Below are positions 7,114 to 16,248 of a DNA stretch of 29,400 nt, piece by piece. Positions within the stretch are counted from its first letter, which is position 1, and each line of letters starts with the position of its first letter. This DNA is from a virus. Under the pieces are notes generated by a model. The model worked only from the letters and a program-made list of their open reading frames with translations, did no database searches and had not been told where the DNA came from. The position numbers and the translations under genes are program-made. The stretch spans positions 1 to 29,400 of the IMG/VR virus record IMGVR_UViG_3300042197_001477, one strand, 5' to 3'.

Positions 7114-8052
7114 GTGGCTAGGATAGTTAAAGTCAATGACAACGACTATAGGATAATAGTCGACTCTGGTGGTACAATAACTCTAGACACCGGAGAAAAT
7201 TCCGGAGGAGTTTTAGTTACCGGAAACTTATCTATCCTTGGCACCGTCTTTAACATCACCGCAGACAACACTTTTATCAAAGATAACATAATAGTCCTAA
7301 ATGAAGGTGAAACAGGGCTAGGCATAACTCCAAACCAAGGCAAAGCTGGTCTAGAGATAGATCGAGGTCAGAGAAGTAATGCATTCTTTTATTTCGATGA
7401 AAATATCTCAAGGATCGGTCAAAGCGCCGGACCAAATTTTATCGGAGCATTCTCTCTAACCAACTCTAACGATGATCTAGTACCGCTGAGAACTTCGCAC
7501 ATCAACACTAATGGCGGAAATCTTTTTCTGATCAATAACGGCACAGGAGTAATATCCGTAGAAGGTACGGTAAATTATGAATCTCGAGTAGTCAACGACG
7601 ATCACATACCCAATAAAAAATATGTCGACGATGCGATCATCGCCTATGCAGCCGACCCGATGAAGATCACAGAAGGCACCTCAACATTAGAGATCGACGA
7701 TGATGGAGCAGATTCTTTCTTATTGCTGACTCTAAACAGCCAAGTAAATGCGGCATGGACTAGAGAATTTCACACAGTCCAAGACATCAAAATCATCGGT
7801 AATAGGATAGAGCCAAGGAGAAGTTATCAAAATCTAGTGTTGTCCGCTACAGGCACCGGTCATGTGCAAGTCGACGATTCTTTGCAGTTAAAAAAGATTC
7901 CTTTCGTTCCTACAGGAACCAGCGACAGTACTATAATCTACGGAGGAGATGCGGGTAGAGGTGAATCGGGAGTGTATTTTAAAACTTCTGATAATAATGG
8001 CGGTGAATTGATAAGCGCGAGACGTGCTTTGGCTTTTAGCGTGATATTTTAA
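7114..8052 (+). CDS. 312-aa fibre-like virion protein
   Basis: It begins at GTG with the family-like start MARIVKVNDNDYRIIVDSGG. Strands of the type ITLDTGENSGGVLVTGNLSI and DNIIVLNEGETG follow, then GLEIDRGQRSNAFFYFDE. The many short beta strands with Gly and Asn turns suit a trimeric fibre or beta-helix protein on the virion. HIPNKKYVDDAI (near residue 165) is a motif frequent in phage fibre chains. Thirteen bases separate it from the previous gene, with only a weak GAG as ribosome site. The GTG start is preferred because the preceding sequence in frame gives no better start and the N-terminus matches relatives recalled from marine phages. The exact function is unknown. Confidence 0.82.
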   Translation: MARIVKVNDNDYRIIVDSGGTITLDTGENSGGVLVTGNLSILGTVFNITADNTFIKDNIIVLNEGETGLGITPNQGKAGLEIDRGQRSNAFFYFDENISRIGQSAGPNFIGAFSLTNSNDDLVPLRTSHINTNGGNLFLINNGTGVISVEGTVNYESRVVNDDHIPNKKYVDDAIIAYAADPMKITEGTSTLEIDDDGADSFLLLTLNSQVNAAWTREFHTVQDIKIIGNRIEPRRSYQNLVLSATGTGHVQVDDSLQLKKIPFVPTGTSDSTIIYGGDAGRGESGVYFKTSDNNGGELISARRALAFSVIF

Positions 8053-8061
8053 GGAAAGAAA

Positions 8062-8415
8062 ATGGCAATCAATAACGCAAAAGTTACTTTTCCTGGAACT
8101 CCGATATTCGTCGCCGGCGGAACGTTACCCAACGACCCCCAAGAATATGCACTTACCTGCATGATCTTTTGCAACGATTCATTGGTTCCTACAGAAGTAA
8201 CAGTCTATGTGGTCCCTCAAGGCGATGCTATACAAGCAAGTACTCCTGGGGTGTCGTCTAGACATAAAATCATAAACAAATTAGAAATACCGCCAGCTGA
8301 GACCGTTACCTTTGACACTGAAAAATTAATATTAAAGACCGGCGATGCTATCGTAGCAGAAGCTTCATCTAATGAGAAAATAGTAGTGACGATTAGTACT
8401 ATGAGAATAGCATGA
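8062..8415 (+). CDS. 117-aa beta-sandwich-like virion protein, function unknown
   Basis: A compact protein with alternating hydrophobic strands (EYALTCMIFCND, EVTVYVVPQGDAI, ETVTFDTEKLILKTGDAIVA, KIVVTIST), suggesting a single beta-sandwich domain. Similar short proteins sit beside fibre genes in marine T4-like phages as I recall, without assigned function. It has an AAGGAA ribosome site, starts nine bases after the 312-aa gene, and overlaps the next gene by ATGA (8412-8415), so it should be translated together with the 2015-aa fibre. A fibre-associated or adaptor role is inferred from this coupling only. Confidence 0.78.
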   Translation: MAINNAKVTFPGTPIFVAGGTLPNDPQEYALTCMIFCNDSLVPTEVTVYVVPQGDAIQASTPGVSSRHKIINKLEIPPAETVTFDTEKLILKTGDAIVAEASSNEKIVVTISTMRIA

Positions 8416-11400
8416 AATTTTTAAAACAAAATAATATTAATCCCAAGAGAATCACAGACAAGAGCGTCTATGTCAACATGAACGGCGAAGTAGTATTAAC
8501 GCCAGATGCTGAAAGAAACGTTGACATCGAATCCGATAGGGCCATGCGCATGCCTCGAGGCCCGAACAGTTCTAGACCAGTTGGTGAAAAAGGTCTAGCT
8601 CGTTATAACACCGATACCGATGAGTTCGAAGGATATAACGGAGTAGCATGGGCATCACTCGGAGGTGTACGAGATGTCGACGGTGATACTTTTATCCTAG
8701 CTGAACCCTTTCCTGGAGCCAACACCAACGAATTAGAATTTTCTACCAACGGAATAATATCTACCACAGCTAATAGATTTGGTATCAAAACTAAGAAAGC
8801 GTCTACTACTGAACTCGAAGTTATACAATTAAATCCCGACAATTCCGAAGGAAATAATGTAGTTTCCATAGAAGCGTCGGAAGACATGACGACCAGTTAT
8901 CGCTTGACCTTACCTCAAAGCCTAGCAGCACCAGGTACGTTTTTAGGTCTAGGCGTCAACGGACAGTTACTATTCGAATCGCTGGATCAAGCCGGAAACA
9001 GAGTGTATTGTAGTGCTAAAGTTGGAGACGACTTAAATGACGGTATACTAAAACCAGTCAAAACTCTGAGAAGAGCTTTACAGATAGCCTCGGGGTTAGT
9101 TTATAAACCTACTTTCGAATACAATGAGGATCTCTGTAAAAGAGATACCTATCTAATAATATCAGCCGCCGGCTACGACGGTGTATACAATTCTAATTGG
9201 CAGGTTACGAAAGCTGCGCTTACCTATTACATGGCCACAGCCAGCGAAGTAGTTACCACACAAAAAACCAAAACTCTAGAAGCTTTAAATTTCCTTAAAA
9301 CTAAGATATTAGAACTGCCAGTAACTCAGACTACTATCACTCGTTGGACAGCAAGATTAAACAATGTAATAACTATTTTCGATCAAGGACCAACATCTGC
9401 GCCAGGATTTGGTGGCGGAGCCGTGTTCATGGACGATCCTGTCGACATTGACGCAGGAGTATCGACAGCCAAAGAACTCCTCCTAGACAACGTAGAATTT
9501 ATCGCAGATGAAGTCATAGCATGGATTAATGCTAGGATTGCCGTTGGGACTGGAATTTGGTCAGAATTTACCTACGACTCGACAAAATGTCGCAGAGATA
9601 CGAAGCTTATAGTCTACTCTGTGATCTATGATCTCGTCTATGGTGGAAACACACAAAGTAGAGATGCTGGTCTAAAATACTATGACGGTCTCGGCGACGA
9701 TTCGACATCAGGCCAATTGCAGATACCGGGTCAAGTACCACAGACCGTAGCGGCCATAGAAAGAGCTAAATCTGTGGCCCAATTAGTGGCTCAGAATCTA
9801 CCAGTAACCGTGTCAGGCACATTAGCTAACACACAAAATTTCAGCAGTCCCGGCGGTTCGTTAGATGCAGCGACCACTGTAGGAGATTTGTTTGACATTG
9901 TTACTAATATAGTAGCTAATGGTACTACCGCTGCTCCTATAGCTGTGCTACCTACAGCGACACAAAACGTTGCTTTAGCTGCTGATAAACTTATTTTAGA
10001 TCAATCTGCTGATCGCCTCGCAGATAATGTCATAGCATATACCAGCGGATATGTTCCTAACGGAGTTAAGATTACTGTAGCAGTGGCCAGCGGAGAATAT
10101 AATGAAGAAAATCCACTGATCATACCTGATAATGTTAGCGTGGTCGGTGACGGTTTGAGATCTTGTATCATCCGTCCGATAAATGCTAACAGAGATATGT
10201 TTAAGGTCAGAAATGGCTGTTATTTTACTGAATTTACTTTCAGGGACAAACTAGACGAAAACGGCGTTCCTACTAACACATGGAATTATGCTTTTAGTTT
10301 CGATGAACCAAACAACGTAGCAATCAACAGGATCGGCTACGGTAAACTACCTTTGACTAAACCAACGATATCAACATCGCCATATATGCAGAACTGTTCT
10401 ATGATCAGTTTCTTAGGCGGTAACGGTGTATTAGTTGACGGCAATCTAGTAAACACACCTAATACTCCTCCACTGACACAGGAAGTAGAAAAACCTGTCG
10501 ATCTCGTAGATGGTGTTCCTGAACAGGGCAAGTCTATGGTTGCCAACGCATTTACTATGATCAGTTTCGGAGGCACAGGATGGAGATTGATCAATGATGC
10601 TTATGCTCAGCTAGTATCCTGCTTCCAGATTTTCATGCTGAATGGCACATACTGCCAGAGCGGCGGTTATGTTTCTATCACAAACTCAGCGACTAACTTT
10701 GGAAAATATGCGCTACGAGCTTCGGGTTATTCTCCCAATGCATTTACCTTTGATCGAGGATACATCGCAGGCAACGGATTGTTCGAAGGCGAACAGACAC
10801 TCAAGGTCGTAGGTTATGGACGAATTCCAGTCAATCATTTCGTGCTGAGATTTAGGAACGCACAAAATATAGATGTCACTGAAGATTTTAAACCGGCTCT
10901 AGAAGAAAAAACATTTAACGCTGCGACCGCTGTCAACACGTTTGCTAATATTATTACAGTTACCTCGCATGGATACAGCGAAGCACAGGAAGTTTTATAT
11001 CTAACCAACGGTAACCCCCCTATAGGCGGATTAGATGAAAATCAGATCTATTATGTTGGCATAGTTGATTCTAACAATATCAAACTGTATTTTGATGTAG
11101 ACAAAACTTTAGAAGTAGCATTAACAGCAACTAGCACGGGCAACCATTCTCTGCTGTCTAATGTAGAAGAATTCTTTATCAATGCTATAATCGACAGCCA
11201 CAATGTCTATCAGAGATTGACACTGGCCGCAGGAACATATACATTTACACCAGGCGCGACGATAACAGCATCAGTGAGCGGAGTAACCGCTAACGCTTAT
11301 GTTTATTCTTATGATTCGAACACTAGACAGCTGGTAATCAGCATCAACAAAATACCAGTTGGTGTCGGACAAGAACGGGTATTGTTTACCACAGGTTCCC

Positions 11401-14400
11401 AGATCGATGCCGATCAAGGATCAGCGACTAATATCAGCATCACAGGAGCTGATCGATTAACAGATATATTCTCAGCAGAATTTACGGTCAAATCTACGGT
11501 CACTAATAATCAGATAGCTAACATATCTACGTTGACCAATTTCCAGTTATATCTACATAGACCCAGCATCGTTAACAGTTCTTCACACACATGGGAGTAT
11601 GCTGGTTCAGGAATCGATTACAACTCTCTGCCGCAGAATGGCGGTAAGACCGACACTAAATTCGAGCAGTTCTCAGAACTACCAGGAAGAGTCTACACTT
11701 CGGGAACCAACGAGCTCGGAGATTTTAAAGTCGGTGATTTTATCACTGCTGAAAACAAGACTGGTAACATCAGTTTTAGAAACAAAGTCATCGTTTCAGA
11801 ATTAACAGCATTAAAACTCAGCCTCAGCGACATCGAAATCGAACAACTGTCTATCGACGTTGGTCTAGGTGACAATGAGCCAGGCGGCGCAACTAACACT
11901 AGGCTATCAACACAGCTAGCTATTAGATCTTTCCTGAGAAATAGATTAGGTAAATTTATCGACAAGGATCTTTCTACTAATTCTGTTCCAGGTGCAGTAG
12001 TTCAGCTAAATTCTTCAGGACAAATTAACGCTGATCTAATTCCAGCTACTAGAAATTTTTCAGTCAACAGCGCGGAGGGTTATAACGGTCGCCTTGTCTT
12101 AGCCGACGATATTCCTGCAGCTAACATACTGGCTGGTGACATAGCTTCTGAAGAATATGAAAAAGTTACAATAACTTTGAGCAGCGCAGTTAACGGCGGG
12201 GTTGATGGAGAGCTGATCACACAGCCGTCCACCGGCGCTCAAGGATATCTGATCGGTGACGTCAACGGTTCAAACGTGATCAATGTAGGTAGCATCAATA
12301 GAGAATTCGGCATAGATTTCGTCAGCGGTCAGCCTGTTAATGTCGGCGATTCTACAGCATTCGCGGTTTCCTCTGTGAGCGCGATATCCGACGAGTCGAT
12401 CAACTATTTCTTAAGCAATGATTCTTTCAGCCAATATCTCATAGTAAGCCAAGACTACAATTTTACCGTAGGTAACACGATTACCAGTGTGGTAAATCAA
12501 GCACAGGGAACGATCACTGCTGAAATTAATGGTGTGCTTACTGCAGTGAATAACGCAGGAATCGCAGGCGGAACAGGCTACGATCCCGCCGTAGGTAGCA
12601 GAACATACTATAACGTACCATTGACTAACATAACCGGATCTGGAACGAACGCTAGAGCAGACATAACGGTATCTAATGGCGCTGTGACCATAGTTGACAT
12701 ACATCGTGGCGGCAGCGGCTATCAAGTAGGAAATATTCTAAGCGCAAATCACAGTAATCTAGGCGGTATCGCACCTAGTCAAGCTTTCCAAATAACCGTA
12801 TCTGGAGTCGAAAATAGATTATATATAAATCTCGTAGGTAATATCAAATTTATCGGTTCTTCGAGCTCGCCAGATTTCGTGGAAGATAATAATCCCAGCA
12901 CATTTACAGTGACATTGACCGATTCTACGGTGTTAAACTTCGCTGCACCATCTGTGGGCGGAAATGTCGATTATCCAAATAGCAGAATCAATATAAGCCA
13001 CAGTTTTTCTAACGGCGATCCTGTAATGTATGCCAGCGGTCCTAACCTAGCCATAGGCGGCCTAACCGATCAACAGATCTACTACGTCAAGGTCATAGAT
13101 TCTACAAACATCGAATTATATACAGAGTATTCTTTGGTCAGCAAAGCGATTTTCACTTCGGATAGCACAGGTACACACAGCCTGACTAGGTCTGCAGTCA
13201 TGCCAGACATAGAAACTATAGTTTCTGTTAATCACGGACTATCCGCCGGTGACGCGATAAAAATCGCAGGCAATGATCTACCAGTGCCACTGTTAACAAA
13301 CACGTATTTTTATGTAGGCAGCGTGACTGTTAACAGCTTTACTCTTCACACTAATAGAGGAGAAGCACTGACCAGCGCAGCAGGCGTGACCGTAAATCCT
13401 CAGCTACTGGCAGACACTGGATCAGGAACGGCAACATTTACCAAACAGAATGTCGCTATCACAGGAGTGATCAATACTTCTAGTAAAACTGCTGCTAATT
13501 GGAAACTGGTCAATGCATCAACTATAGATGCTAGCTCTATAGTCAGTGGTGTGATCGCTACATCTAGATTGGCAGATTCGGGAACAGCCAACTCCGGCAC
13601 GTTCCTAAGAGGAGACTCTACATGGTCACCTGCTGTAGCATCTATAAAGACTACCACAGCAACTAGCCCCTTGTCCATCACAGGCGATGGCGATAATACT
13701 AATGGATATTACGGAACTCTAAGCATTGACGTCGAGCGTGTAGATGCTATATCAGGAACAGCATTGTACTCTAGCCTAGGAACTGCTAGATTCTTATTAG
13801 AGCAATTTGAAGTAGGCCTAGAATCTCAGGGAACCGCAGGAAATATCGCTATCAGGAATGGTGTTATCGATGCTGGTACCTTAGACGGATTCGACAGCTC
13901 GTATTTCTTAAATCCTGCCAACTTGACCAGCGCGGTGCCTATCAACAAAGGCGGAACCGGTCTTAGCTCATATGCTGTAGGCGATCTCATCTATGCTAAC
14001 AGTGCAGTGACATTTGGTAAGATAGCCATAGCCAGCAAAAACAAACTGCTGGCAGTCACAGAACCAGTGCCAGGAACGTTGGCTCCGGGATGGATCGAAG
14101 ATATCACTGTACAAACAGCTAAAATCGGAGTTTCTAAAACCGGAACTTCCAGCATAGCTATCAGCTCTACTTTTCCAATCGTGGTAGATTCTTTCGATAA
14201 GAGTGTGTATCGATCAGCAAACTATGTGGTACAGATATCTAACCTAACTGATCTGTCATATCAGATCAGCGAGATACTTGTAATACACAACGGAGCAACT
14301 ATATCTAAGATCAATGAGTTTGGTGCTACTACTACTAACAATGTGGCTAAAGGTACATTCACTACTAACATAGTAGGCAATAACTGCAGACTGTTGTTTA

Positions 14401-14459
14401 CTTCGTTTAACACGAACAGCCTGCAGATAAAAGTATTAAAGACTTATATAGAAATTTAA
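8412..14459 (+). CDS. 2015-aa giant tail-fibre / virion surface protein with beta-helix domain
   Basis: Domains in order. Residues 1-85 are a base module with ARYNTDTDEFEGYNGVAW, common in phage fibres. At 197-226 RVYCSAKVGDDLNDGILKP and LRRALQIA form the first part of a right-handed beta-helix (DUF1565-like). Residues 228-548 are a mostly helical insertion with two related units, YNEDLCKRDTYLI (237-249) and YDSTKCRRDTKLI (388-400). From 551 the beta-helix resumes with VKITVAVASGEYNEENPLII, then VSVVGDGLRS. Three later modules share an IGGL...YYV pattern. NKGGTGLSSYAVGDLIY precedes a C-terminal beta domain ending LKTYIEI. The chain probably acts as a trimeric fibre or whisker reaching the host surface. 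Translation is coupled to the 117-aa gene (ATGA). Fibre class is well supported; receptor and exact position on the virion are unknown. Confidence 0.88.
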   Translation: MKFLKQNNINPKRITDKSVYVNMNGEVVLTPDAERNVDIESDRAMRMPRGPNSSRPVGEKGLARYNTDTDEFEGYNGVAWASLGGVRDVDGDTFILAEPFPGANTNELEFSTNGIISTTANRFGIKTKKASTTELEVIQLNPDNSEGNNVVSIEASEDMTTSYRLTLPQSLAAPGTFLGLGVNGQLLFESLDQAGNRVYCSAKVGDDLNDGILKPVKTLRRALQIASGLVYKPTFEYNEDLCKRDTYLIISAAGYDGVYNSNWQVTKAALTYYMATASEVVTTQKTKTLEALNFLKTKILELPVTQTTITRWTARLNNVITIFDQGPTSAPGFGGGAVFMDDPVDIDAGVSTAKELLLDNVEFIADEVIAWINARIAVGTGIWSEFTYDSTKCRRDTKLIVYSVIYDLVYGGNTQSRDAGLKYYDGLGDDSTSGQLQIPGQVPQTVAAIERAKSVAQLVAQNLPVTVSGTLANTQNFSSPGGSLDAATTVGDLFDIVTNIVANGTTAAPIAVLPTATQNVALAADKLILDQSADRLADNVIAYTSGYVPNGVKITVAVASGEYNEENPLIIPDNVSVVGDGLRSCIIRPINANRDMFKVRNGCYFTEFTFRDKLDENGVPTNTWNYAFSFDEPNNVAINRIGYGKLPLTKPTISTSPYMQNCSMISFLGGNGVLVDGNLVNTPNTPPLTQEVEKPVDLVDGVPEQGKSMVANAFTMISFGGTGWRLINDAYAQLVSCFQIFMLNGTYCQSGGYVSITNSATNFGKYALRASGYSPNAFTFDRGYIAGNGLFEGEQTLKVVGYGRIPVNHFVLRFRNAQNIDVTEDFKPALEEKTFNAATAVNTFANIITVTSHGYSEAQEVLYLTNGNPPIGGLDENQIYYVGIVDSNNIKLYFDVDKTLEVALTATSTGNHSLLSNVEEFFINAIIDSHNVYQRLTLAAGTYTFTPGATITASVSGVTANAYVYSYDSNTRQLVISINKIPVGVGQERVLFTTGSQIDADQGSATNISITGADRLTDIFSAEFTVKSTVTNNQIANISTLTNFQLYLHRPSIVNSSSHTWEYAGSGIDYNSLPQNGGKTDTKFEQFSELPGRVYTSGTNELGDFKVGDFITAENKTGNISFRNKVIVSELTALKLSLSDIEIEQLSIDVGLGDNEPGGATNTRLSTQLAIRSFLRNRLGKFIDKDLSTNSVPGAVVQLNSSGQINADLIPATRNFSVNSAEGYNGRLVLADDIPAANILAGDIASEEYEKVTITLSSAVNGGVDGELITQPSTGAQGYLIGDVNGSNVINVGSINREFGIDFVSGQPVNVGDSTAFAVSSVSAISDESINYFLSNDSFSQYLIVSQDYNFTVGNTITSVVNQAQGTITAEINGVLTAVNNAGIAGGTGYDPAVGSRTYYNVPLTNITGSGTNARADITVSNGAVTIVDIHRGGSGYQVGNILSANHSNLGGIAPSQAFQITVSGVENRLYINLVGNIKFIGSSSSPDFVEDNNPSTFTVTLTDSTVLNFAAPSVGGNVDYPNSRINISHSFSNGDPVMYASGPNLAIGGLTDQQIYYVKVIDSTNIELYTEYSLVSKAIFTSDSTGTHSLTRSAVMPDIETIVSVNHGLSAGDAIKIAGNDLPVPLLTNTYFYVGSVTVNSFTLHTNRGEALTSAAGVTVNPQLLADTGSGTATFTKQNVAITGVINTSSKTAANWKLVNASTIDASSIVSGVIATSRLADSGTANSGTFLRGDSTWSPAVASIKTTTATSPLSITGDGDNTNGYYGTLSIDVERVDAISGTALYSSLGTARFLLEQFEVGLESQGTAGNIAIRNGVIDAGTLDGFDSSYFLNPANLTSAVPINKGGTGLSSYAVGDLIYANSAVTFGKIAIASKNKLLAVTEPVPGTLAPGWIEDITVQTAKIGVSKTGTSSIAISSTFPIVVDSFDKSVYRSANYVVQISNLTDLSYQISEILVIHNGATISKINEFGATTTNNVAKGTFTTNIVGNNCRLLFTSFNTNSLQIKVLKTYIEI
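10953..13443 (+). repeat. three dispersed ~70-aa beta modules within the 2015-aa fibre
   Basis: Modules at about 10953-11158, 12987-13190 and 13216-13443 share the pattern H-x2-(S/L)...G or A...(P)IGGL-x4-(I)YYV-x2-(V)-(D)S-x-(N)-I-x-L. Examples are IGGLDENQIYYVGIVDSNNI and IGGLTDQQIYYVKVIDSTNI. The third copy is more divergent and lacks IGGL. Confidence 0.7.
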
Positions 14460-14893
14460 ATTAGATCTACGATCTTAAAAACCGTATCTAGTTTAAGTCT
14501 CAGAGATTTGTTAGAAAAACTGCTACGGAGCCCCTGATGCAGAGGTTTTGGTGCTAGATCTATAGTCGCCCACGCCCAGCCAGCGTGCTCTTCGCTGAGC
14601 TGCGGTATGAATTCGTCTTCTATGACACAGAGATAGGTGTGGAAATTAAAGATCTTATCATTAGAAATAAACGTCTCTAATGGTATCGATTTGATAACAT
14701 CCGGCAAGAATCCAATTTCTTCTTTGATTTCTCGTTGCAGCCCCTGCCATGCCGATTCGGAATCTTGGGTAGTGCCACCTACTAGTCCCCAAGTTCCTCG
14801 ATGTTTGCCCGTGCTTTTCTGTAGAAGCAAGAATTTTTTAGTGTTACGAGCATAGAAAAGAGCACCTGAGCAGATTATTTGATCGCTGAGCAT
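14456..14893 (-). CDS. Nudix hydrolase
   Basis: The protein has 145 aa and a perfect Nudix box at residues 40-62: G40-x5-E46-x7-R54-E55-I-x-E58-E59-x-G61-F62. The two Glu of REIKEE bind the metal used to cleave nucleoside diphosphates linked to another group. The lead strand IICSGALFYARNTKKFLLLQ (6-25) and GTWGLVGG (33-40) are standard for the fold. I place the start at MLSDQ (14893). A longer reading to 14965 would overlap the gp15 end and adds a non-homologous-looking N-terminus. No strong ribosome site is visible, so coupling to gp15, 14 nt upstream, is likely. The substrate is unknown (nucleotide sugar, ADP-ribose, NAD or mRNA cap are options). Its stop overlaps that of the opposing 2015-aa gene. 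Confidence 0.92.
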   Translation of the reverse strand: MLSDQIICSGALFYARNTKKFLLLQKSTGKHRGTWGLVGGTTQDSESAWQGLQREIKEEIGFLPDVIKSIPLETFISNDKIFNFHTYLCVIEDEFIPQLSEEHAGWAWATIDLAPKPLHQGLRSSFSNKSLRLKLDTVFKIVDLI

Positions 14894-14907
14894 GCTAGTA
14901 GTTATTG

Positions 14908-16248
14908 CTAGAGTATCAAGCGCCAGCGATCTCTTGGATATTCGCCTTCGAACGCACGAACCCACTCGCCTTCTTCAAACTTGTACTGTATCCCAGTACG
15001 ATCATTTTTAGCGTAACGGACCTCTTCGGCGTTCCTAGAGTCAAAAAGCACAGTCCACGATGTTCCATCGAATCCGATGATGTCGTTGGCATTAGCAGTA
15101 AATCCCTCGGGCCACGCACGATCTGCGCTGTCTATGTCATTGTCAGGATCCGTGATATCATTTAATATGATATATTTTGAACCAGCTACGGCAGAAAAGC
15201 GACTGAACTTTTCGGGATCGATGATAGCATTGACATAATAATCGTTGCTGGTAAAAGTATCTTGGTCAAAGTTAACGATTAACTTAGTTTCGTCGAGCTC
15301 ATTGACAGCTACGGTACCTACGATCTCATAGCCGTTAGCTTGTTTTAAGAATATCTGCGATGATCCAGCTTTGAATTTTCCACCGTACTGATCTAATAGC
15401 ACACGCCAATTTATATCGTTTCCGTGTTTCTTAAAAGCTTCCTGTTGATCTAAAGGCAGAGATTCTATGACTGCTTTCTTTTCTAAGAGATCGATAAAGT
15501 ATTGCTGTGTGTTTTTATTGAAGTAGACAAAGACATCAAACCCACCTATGGTCACATGTTCTTCTGTCAAGAACGTGTAATCAGTGTCATGTATGTTGGC
15601 TATGATGCTGTGTATAACTCCAAGGCGCTTTACTTTAGTCGGAGGGCTGATCCAGATAGGAGTCTCAAAAGTTAGTGTACCAATATCTATCTCTGTTTCT
15701 GCGCCCATGGGTATGGTTCTCGAGCTGAAAGTTATGTCTTTGAGCTCTACCACAGACAGACTGGTCCAGTCCACGTAATTGTCTGTGGTCTGTATTTCTA
15801 AGCTGGGATTAAACAGCATCAATATCTGTTCCATGATCTGTAATTTTTGATCAGTGTTTGACGTCCATATATCAATCTTGACTGTGAGCCCGTATGGTGT
15901 GGGCATCAATCTTTCTACGGTATATGCTGAACCTTGAAACTGTGTATATTCTCCAGTGTCGGGATCTATGTCTCTTTCTCGGAGATGCATTTTGCTGACG
16001 AAGGTAGAATCTCCTACCCGCGACCTATCTAGCTGTAGATTAGATATGTAGACGGCTATCCTAGGCACAGAGGGTATCTTGTTTTCAGAATTGTCTCTGA
16101 TGATATGACCAACCTGTCTAGTCAGATCTCCGTACATCACAGGAACCACGATCTGTTTACCATCACCGGTCTGGTATTTAAAGTTACTGAACAATCTGAT
16201 CAGCTGACCAACATATCTACGTATCTGGCCGTCATAGAACCATTGCAT
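14908..16248 (-). CDS. gp15: tail sheath stabilization / tail completion protein, T4 gp15 family
   Basis: The protein has 446 aa, versus about 272 in T4. gp15 caps the tail tube and sheath and joins the tail to the neck. The N-terminus FYDGQIRRYVGQLIRLFSNF (4-23) matches the T4 gp15 opening (FYNSSFRRY...LFSN). The core continues with PTPYGLTVKIDIWTSNTDQ and QIMEQILMLFNPSLE (137-151), where T4 has a SPIKMIYELSIFTRYED / QIVEQILPYFQPH region, then LTFETPIWISPP (192-203). From about residue 230 to the end there is an extension absent from T4, finishing in YKFEEGEWVRAFEGEYPRD. Start and gp14 stop share one base (TAATG), so the two are coupled. The family call is firm from the N-terminal 200 residues. 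Confidence 0.9.
   Translation of the reverse strand: MQWFYDGQIRRYVGQLIRLFSNFKYQTGDGKQIVVPVMYGDLTRQVGHIIRDNSENKIPSVPRIAVYISNLQLDRSRVGDSTFVSKMHLRERDIDPDTGEYTQFQGSAYTVERLMPTPYGLTVKIDIWTSNTDQKLQIMEQILMLFNPSLEIQTTDNYVDWTSLSVVELKDITFSSRTIPMGAETEIDIGTLTFETPIWISPPTKVKRLGVIHSIIANIHDTDYTFLTEEHVTIGGFDVFVYFNKNTQQYFIDLLEKKAVIESLPLDQQEAFKKHGNDINWRVLLDQYGGKFKAGSSQIFLKQANGYEIVGTVAVNELDETKLIVNFDQDTFTSNDYYVNAIIDPEKFSRFSAVAGSKYIILNDITDPDNDIDSADRAWPEGFTANANDIIGFDGTSWTVLFDSRNAEEVRYAKNDRTGIQYKFEEGEWVRAFEGEYPRDRWRLIL

Noticed and set aside
14894-14965. Longer N-terminus for the Nudix gene
   Set aside because: It would overlap the end of gp15 and adds 24 residues ahead of the first Nudix strand. The Met at 14893 fits the usual domain start.
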